This document shows positions 26,298-64,000 of a stretch of 64,000 nt of DNA, one piece after another (position 1 is the stretch's first letter; every line of letters begins with the position of its first letter). A program made the translations under genes and the position numbers. The stretch is from Okapia johnstoni (taxonomy: Eukaryota; Chordata; Mammalia; Artiodactyla; Giraffidae), in contig CM044312.1 in NCBI GenBank assembly GCA_024291935.2, positions 72,125,001 to 72,189,000 on the forward strand. Reading direction: 5' to 3'. The notes below the pieces were generated by a model, which searched no databases, was not told the DNA's origin, and saw only the letters and a program-made list of their open reading frames with translations.

Positions 26298-28912
26298 CAG
26301 TCAACAAAAGAGGCCAAAATGCATTACTTGGATGCAATCTCAAAAACGACAGAGTGGTTTCTGTTTGTTTCCAAGGCAAACCATTCAATATCACCGTAAT
26401 CCAAGTCTACGCCCTGACCAGTAAGGCTGAAGAAGCTGAAGTTGAATGGTTCTATGAAAACCTACAAGAACTTCTACAACTAATACCTCAAAAATATGTC
26501 CTTTTCATTATAGGGGAGTGGAATGCAAAGGTAGGAAGTCAAGAAATAACCTGGATTAACAGGCAACTTTGGCCTTGGAGTACAGAATGAAGCAGGGCAA
26601 AGGCTAATAGAGTTTTGCCAAGAGAATGTACTGGTCATAGCAAACACCCTCTTTCAACAGCACAAGACAAGACTACACATGGACATCACCAGATGGTCAA
26701 TACTGAAGTCAGATTCATTATATTCCTGGCTGCCACAGATGGAGAAGTTCTATACAGTGAGCAAAAACAAGACCAGGAGCTGACTGTGACTCAGATCATG
26801 AACTCCTTGTTGCCAAATTCAGACTTAAATTGAAGAAAGTAGGGAAAACCACTAGCCCATCCAGGTATGACCTAAATCAAATCCCTTACAGTTATACAGT
26901 GGAAGTGAGAAATAGATTCAAGGGATTAGATCTGTTAGACAGTGCCTGAAGAAATATGGATGGAGGTTTATGACATTGTACAGGAGGCAGGAATTAAGAC
27001 CATCCCCAAGAAAAAGAAAAGCAAAAAGGCAAAATGGTTGTCTGAGGAGGCCTTACAAATAGCTGTGAAAAGAAAAGATGCGAAAAGCAAAGGAGAAAAG
27101 GAAAGGTATACCCATTTGAATGCAGAGTTCCAAAGAATAGCAAGAAGAGATAAGAGAGCCTTCCTCAGTGATCAATGCAAAGAAACAGAGGAAAACAACA
27201 GAATGGGAAAGACTAGAGATCTCGTCAAGAAAATTAGAGATACCAGGGGAACATTTCATGCACAGATGGGCACAATAAAGGACAGAAATGGTATGGACCT
27301 AACAGAAACAGAAGATATTAAGAGGTGGCAAGAATACACAAAAGAACTACTCAAAAAAGATCTTCATTACCCAGATAATCATGATGGTGTGATCACTCAC
27401 CTAGAGCCAGACATCCTGGAATGTGAAATCAAGTGGGCCTTAGAAAGCATCACTACGAACAAAGCTAGTGGAGGTGATGGAATTCCAGTTGAACTATTTC
27501 AAATCCTCAAAGATGATGCTGTGAAAGTGCTGCACTCAATATGCCAGCAAATCTGGAAAACTCAGCAGTGGCCACAGGACTGGAAAAGGTCAGTTTTCAT
27601 CCCTGTCCCAAAGAAAGGCAATGCCAAGGAATGCTCAAACTACCTGCCCAATTGCACTCATTTCACATGCTAGTAAAATAATGCTCAAAGTTCTCCAAGC
27701 CAGGCTTCAACAGTACGTGAAATGTGAACTTCCAGATGTTCAAGCTGGATATTAGAAAAGGCAGAGGAACCAGAGATCAAATTGCCAACATCCACTGGAT
27801 CATCGAAAAAGCAAGAGAGTTCCAGGAAAACATCTAATTCTGCTTTATTGACTATGTTATCATCTTCTTTATTTTTCTTTGACAATGTGGACCACAACAA
27901 ACTGTGGAAAATTCTTCAATAGGTGGGAATACCAGACCACCTGACCCGCCTCTTGAGAAACCTGTATGTAGGTCAGGAAGCAACAGTTAGAACTGGACAT
28001 GGAACAACAGACTGGTTCCAAACAGGGAAAGGAGTATGTCAAGCTGTATATTTTCACCCTGCTTGTTTAACTTATATGCAGAGTACATCATGAGAAACGC
28101 TGGGCTGGAAGAAACACAAGCTGGAATCAAGATTGCTGGGAGAAATATCAATAACCTCAGATATGCAAATGACACCACCATTATGGCAGAAAGCAAAAAA
28201 GAACTAAAGAGCCTCTTGATGAAAGTGAAATAGGACAGTGAACAAGTTGACTTAAAGCTCAACATTCAGAAAACTAAGATCGTGGCATCTGGTCCCATCA
28301 CTTCATGGCAAATAGATGGGGAAACAATGGAAACAGTGACAGACTTTATTTTTCTGGGGCTCCAAAATCACTACAGATGGTGATTGCAGCCAAGGAAAGT
28401 TATGCCCAATCTAGACAGTATATTAAAAAGCAGAGACATTACTTTGCCAACAAGGGTCCATCCAGTCAAAGCTATGGTTTTTCCAGTAGTCAGCTATGGA
28501 TGTGAGAGTTGGACTATAAAGAAAGCTGAGCGCTGAAGAATTGATGCTCTTGTGCTGTGGTGTTGGAGAGGACTCTTGAGAGTCCCTTGGACTGCAAGGA
28601 GATCCAACCAGTCCATCTTAAAGGAGATCAGTCCTGAATATTCATCGGAAGGACTGATGCTGAAGCTGAAACTCCAATCCTTTGGCCACCTGATAGGAAG
28701 AACTGACTCATTTGAAAAGGCCCTGATGCTGAGAAAGATTGTAGGCAGGAGGAGAAGGGTACGACAGAGGATGAGATGGTTGGATTTCATCGCTGACTCA
28801 ATGGACATGAGTTTGAGTAAACTTTGGGAGTTGATGATGGACAGGGAGGCCTGGCATGCTGCAGTCCATGGGGTCGCAAAGAGTTGGACATGACTGAGCT
28901 ACTGAACTGAGT
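26298..28912 (+). mobile_element. BovB LINE, about 2.6 kb, decayed
   Basis: Longest BovB copy here. It starts in the endonuclease part of the ORF (FNITVIQVYALTSKAEEAEV), passes through the linker (TIPKKKKSKKAKWLSEEALQ) and RT start (PKKGNAKECSNY), and ends at the 3' tail near 28912. Stops and frameshifts break the ORF. The catalytic YADD is YAND (near 28160), and the motif A region around 27850-27890 is replaced by unrelated sequence. The 5' end is missing. Confidence 0.93.
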
Positions 28913-29042
28913 TTGTCAGGAACTCAGCATAAGACAACTTTGGCTAAATCACCATTTTCATGCTGAACAGCCTGTGATGTTGGGTACCTGAAACTGGTAA
29001 GTTATATAAGTGTGCACATAAGCAGAGAATTGGACAAAGAAC

Positions 29043-29247
29043 TGTTGGTTAGTTGCTAAGTCGTGTCTGCTTCTTTTGCTATCCTTGGACTGAAGCCTGT
29101 CAGTATCCTCTTTCCATGGGATTTCCTAGGCAAGAATATGGAGTGGCTTGCCATTTCCTTCTCCAGGCGATATTCCCAACCAGGGACAGAACCCACATCT
29201 TCTCTTGGGCAGGCAATTCTGTACCACTCAGCCACCAGGGAAGTCCT
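29043..29247 (-). mobile_element. Bov-tA SINE
   Basis: Reversed, diverged Bov-tA (ttagttgctaagtcgtgtct to ctcagccaccagggaagtcc). Confidence 0.88.
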
Positions 29248-32086
29248 GGTCAAAGAATATTGGGGAAAAAGACAAGTTTGTGTTTTCTGAGGTTAGAGGT
29301 CTTTTTTCTTTTACAGTTCACTACAGTTAAAATTCCGAATTTCCCTAGATGGCCCCTCAACAAACATCAAGAGTAGGCACTATTTGCTTATCATTTTTAT
29401 AACTGTAACTTATATAATTCTATTCATGAACGTAGAATCTAGCCAAGGGTGACTTTACTTAGACCTTATATGATTTAGTCTTTCCGCTCCTGCTCCCTCT
29501 CCTTGTCAGCACTTGATGTGCTGTTAGTGAGCAGCCTGCACATGTGGCCGTGCCCGCGGGTGAGTCCCTGTCCATGTCAGTGTGGCAGTCTGTCCTTACT
29601 CTCCATCATCTGTGTGCTGTGTTATCAGATGCCGAGCTCCACTTCACGCAACTGCTGGGCGCAGTGTTTGCTCACAGACTTGCAATTTTCCATCTGCCAC
29701 TTCCTCTTTAAAGAGAGCCCTGGAGGATCCCTCTCAGTGGTCTCATGGTTCCTGCAGCCACGTTGCACACATTCTTGCCCACTACCCTGAAGTCTCTCAT
29801 TTCACACCGACCAGCTTGTCGAGAGTTACTTTAGAGGCCACCCAGTCACCTTGACTGGCTCAGCTTTGTGACTGCAGGGGTCACACACTAGGGTCTCTCC
29901 TGACAATAGGTGTTACATAGTCCTTGTTTCTTCTTGAAAGAAGGGTTCTCTCACTCTTAGTCTCACCTATGGATTGAATTGAAAAGCGATAGCTGCCTAG
30001 CTGACTCTTGCTAGGAAAATTTACCCTTTTCTCCTTTATCCTGCCGCCATGACCTCTGAGGTTTGTGTTTGTTTTTGTTTTAAATGTATAAACAATTGCT
30101 TCCTGTCAGTCTCTCCAACAAGACTGTGCTGAGATTTGTAGAGAACTAGTCTCCTGTACACTGTATGGAAAGAATAGCAGTGTTTAGAATTTTGGAACCG
30201 TAACGAGGCAGCATTTCTAATTTTCCTATTAAGAGTCTGTGTGGAACTAAGAATTGAAAACTAATTACATAAATCTTTAAATTTTGAAAGATCCCCCACC
30301 CCCTAGTGTTTCTGCCTCTGGGATATCTATTCCACAGAGGGTACCTTGTATCTAGCAAAAAAATCAGTTAAACATTCAACCAATAACACTGCCACCCCTC
30401 ACTCTTAAATGTTAAACGTGTTTCAGGATTTCTTTGAACCGGAAACCATTGACTAGATGCTCTATTGCTCATACAATAATTGGTGACATGGGAAGTGAAT
30501 TTGAATGTAAAAATAATGTCTAACATTAGGAAAACTTGCTTTTTTCTCATTAAGATTTTAAAATTTTCATCTGTATACACATAGTTTAGCTAGTAACTTT
30601 CCTGTTCTTTACTGTTTCATCTTATTCTTTACTGTTTCGGATTTTTTCACCTTGTGGGGTTCTCAGACCTCATGAACTTGTGTCATGTAAGCCTTTCTCT
30701 GAGCCTCTGAGTTGTTTCACTAACAGAATGGGGGTGTCACCGCAGCACGCCTGCTGCTGAGTCAACGTGCAGGGCCCTGGAAGCGCAGAGGTCCCTTGGA
30801 GATAGCTCTGCTGGAAACTGTTGAGGGCGTGTGACTTGGGCAGACCTCTGCTGAATTAGAGAAATGTGTGAGCCATGATGCCTACAATTGTGCTTTTCAT
30901 AGAGCCAAGTATACTGTTGCTGATTAATAAATAATGGGTTGTTTATCTTGGAGTTGTTTGTATTGGCAGATGCCCTGCAAGATTCAAAGGCTGTCTGTAA
31001 ACGAATAATGCCTTCATTGTTTATTCAGCGCCTGCTTTTCTATTTAGTATGCAGCTATCTTGGAGAAATTTCTTGAATATCAAATCACAAGTAAAATGTA
31101 AGCAGTTTTTTTCCCCCAGATTTCCAAATAGGCCATTTAACTGTGACTTATTCTCAGATGCTCTGATGATCTGGTTGCATGCGTGTGGCTGAGGGGGAAG
31201 GGCAAGGTAATGAGGCCCAGAAGTTTGCCATCTACCAGATCTATCACAGGTAGCTTAAATAAATTCAGGTACATTTCTGGTTGACAGTGTGTCTAGCACA
31301 GGTTAGCTGCTGAGCTTTCAAGTGGAAAATGTGCAAAGGGACAGGCAGCAGGGATCACAGTGGGAGTGGGTCTGGAAAGGCTGATGAAGGAGGTAGGTTT
31401 GATGGTTGATACAGCATCACTGGTGTGGCACGAGGAACAGAGCAAATTACACTCGGCAGGAGAAACAGTATGTTTGAAGACTTGTGGCGTCATCAGCAGT
31501 AGGCGTTCTGGGAACTGTAAGTTCAGAGATACTGGAGCATAAAGCACTGTAGGAATGGCCCTGGGAAAATGGGAATATGAGGCCCAGATAATGAAAATCC
31601 TGAGCCCCGTCTAACAGGAGTGATAGCTCCATGATGTGTAGCTCTGGCCGAGGACAGCATGAAGCTCTCACACCTTCCTTGTTCTGTGTGCTATGCTCAG
31701 ATGTTCTCAGTATCTAGAGGGCTCTAATTTTACAAACGGCCATTTTGTGATTAATATTTTCATGTTGTGATGGCATAATTCTAGAGACTCAAATGGTGAG
31801 GAGATCATGCATGAGTATAGAGGGTCAGGGAGAGTTTTTTTTTTTTCTTTTAGGGGTAGTTTTGAGACTGGGTTTATGGCTCGGGTGATAGGGAATATAG
31901 AAAAACATGGGCAGAGATATTTCTGTCTGCATACCTTTGCATCCTCAGTGCTGGCAAAGTGTGTTGGCTCTGTGTCGGTTGTTTAATAACAGTGGTCGAC
32001 TATATATAATGCATGAGACATTGTTATTTTAATATAATACGTAAAAGTAATTTTCTTGGTATTTACCGTTCCCTCAGAGGAAGTAA

Positions 32087-63042
<30,956 letters not shown>

Positions 63043-64000
63043 GTTTTGGCAGTAAATGGTAAAATGCATTTTCAAACCAAATGAGTACTTACATGTGGAT
63101 CTCTCTAGACTAGAGTCTTGCAGCAACACAGAATGTAGTATATAGCAAGTGCACCTGAGACCTGACCAAAGCTGTTGTTTTGTTTTTTTAACTGAAAGTA
63201 ATGAAAGGACCTTTCGTAAATGTGAGAGGTGGTCCTGCAGTGTGAAACTAAGGGCAGTGTTAAAGCTGGACTCTAGTGTACTGATGACTTCTACATATGT
63301 GTAAATATGCAAATGTATGTATACATGTATTTATGACTTTAGTTTTCCACGTTACTTTTAGGTATTTAGTAAGCAGCAACTTATAATTTTAGTGTGATGG
63401 CTTTGGAAATAACAGAAATATTAAGTACTTTGTACTGAATGACAGACTATTGTCATGTTTGCCAGTTCTAAACAGCTTTATTTATGTTCCTGTCCTGTAA
63501 ATTTTTAAGTACGATGATTAATATTAGGACACATTGCAGCTGTCTTGATTATATGTATACTTGTAATCATAAATGTTATTTGTACAAACATTGCACAGAC
63601 TATTTTAATAACATGATTTGTTCTTTAAATTTATGTGTTTTATTGAAATGTTCTTGAAGATGACTATACCTGCCTTTGGATCAGTTAAACATTGTATGCG
63701 TTTCAGTTTTTCTTTTAAGGGTGCATGCTATCTGATTCTACATTTGATTTGGTTTAAAAACTGTAAAATTGCAGGTTTCTGAGGATATACGTATAGACTT
63801 ATAAATGCTTAATTTTTATTCAGTTGGTTTGTTTTCACTTTGAATTTTAATATTTGGACGGTATTCATGCATTGCCTTAAAGGTGATGCCAAATTAATTT
63901 TTACACACTTCAAATAACTACATTTTTATTTATAACTAAGTTTAGGCGGGTGCGAGAGCATTTTTGTGGGTAAGAAATAAGTCAGCATCATGACTTTTGA
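63043..64000 (+). other. GNAI1: GNAI1 3' UTR, 5' part
   Basis: Sequence after the stop codon is AT-rich and appears free of interspersed repeats. No AATAAA or ATTAAA was seen by eye up to the window end, so the polyadenylation site is expected beyond it. The extent is an inference, because the 3' end of the transcript cannot be read from this sequence alone. Confidence 0.8.

Noticed and set aside
26942..27673. 243-residue open frame as a host gene
   Set aside because: It is the linker and RT start of a BovB copy, flanked on both sides by further BovB sequence in other frames.
29503..29854. Overlapping open frames in a GC-richer stretch
   Set aside because: Two frames are open, but neither has a recognised domain, splice context or other support. 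Not called as a gene.

Overview
The window is nuclear DNA from a ruminant, almost certainly a bovid. The evidence is many copies of BovB (RTE-type) LINE fragments and Bov-tA/Bov-A2 SINEs, together with CHR SINEs, L1, MIR, MER5A and Tigger-type relics. The one host gene I can support is GNAI1, the inhibitory G-protein alpha-i1 subunit, on the + strand. Exons 3 to 8 are present with their introns, so this is the genomic locus and not a processed copy. No exon 1 or exon 2 (P-loop exon) was found by eye, so positions 1-32115 are read as the 3' part of intron 2.

Layout: 1-32115 intron 2, rich in repeats; exon 3 32116-32257; intron 3 32258-42262; exon 4 42263-42420; intron 4 42421-45820; exon 5 45821-45949; intron 5 45950-51746; exon 6 51747-51876; intron 6 51877-52931, which starts with GC instead of GT; exon 7 52932-53084; intron 7 53085-62851, packed with BovB, SINE and L1 insertions; exon 8 from 62852, stop codon 63040-63042, then 3' UTR to the window end. 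Splice phases agree at every junction and the exons give residues 55-354 of a 354-residue G-alpha, with one exception. Exon 7 is 153 nt instead of the expected 154 because an A run at 53038-53042 has five As where the family frame needs six. As written, this shifts the frame after Lys277 and removes the C-terminal TCAT nucleotide-binding loop, helix alpha5 and the terminal CGLF. It is either an assembly or sequencing error or a real loss-of-function allele.

No other host genes, RNA genes, CRISPR arrays or gene systems were seen. The longest non-GNAI1 reading frames are decayed BovB reverse-transcriptase pieces. The most unusual structures are in the repeats: a Bov-tA head fused directly to a BovB body inside one pair of 11-bp target-site duplications (54194-55272); a BovB with an inverted 5' segment inside a 10-bp duplication (59554-60402); an L1 with an inverted 5' segment (about 16395-19735); and several nested insertions whose relative ages can be read from their borders. 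I did not find an undescribed biological system; the window is an ordinary mammalian gene with informative retrotransposon history and one suspicious coding indel.
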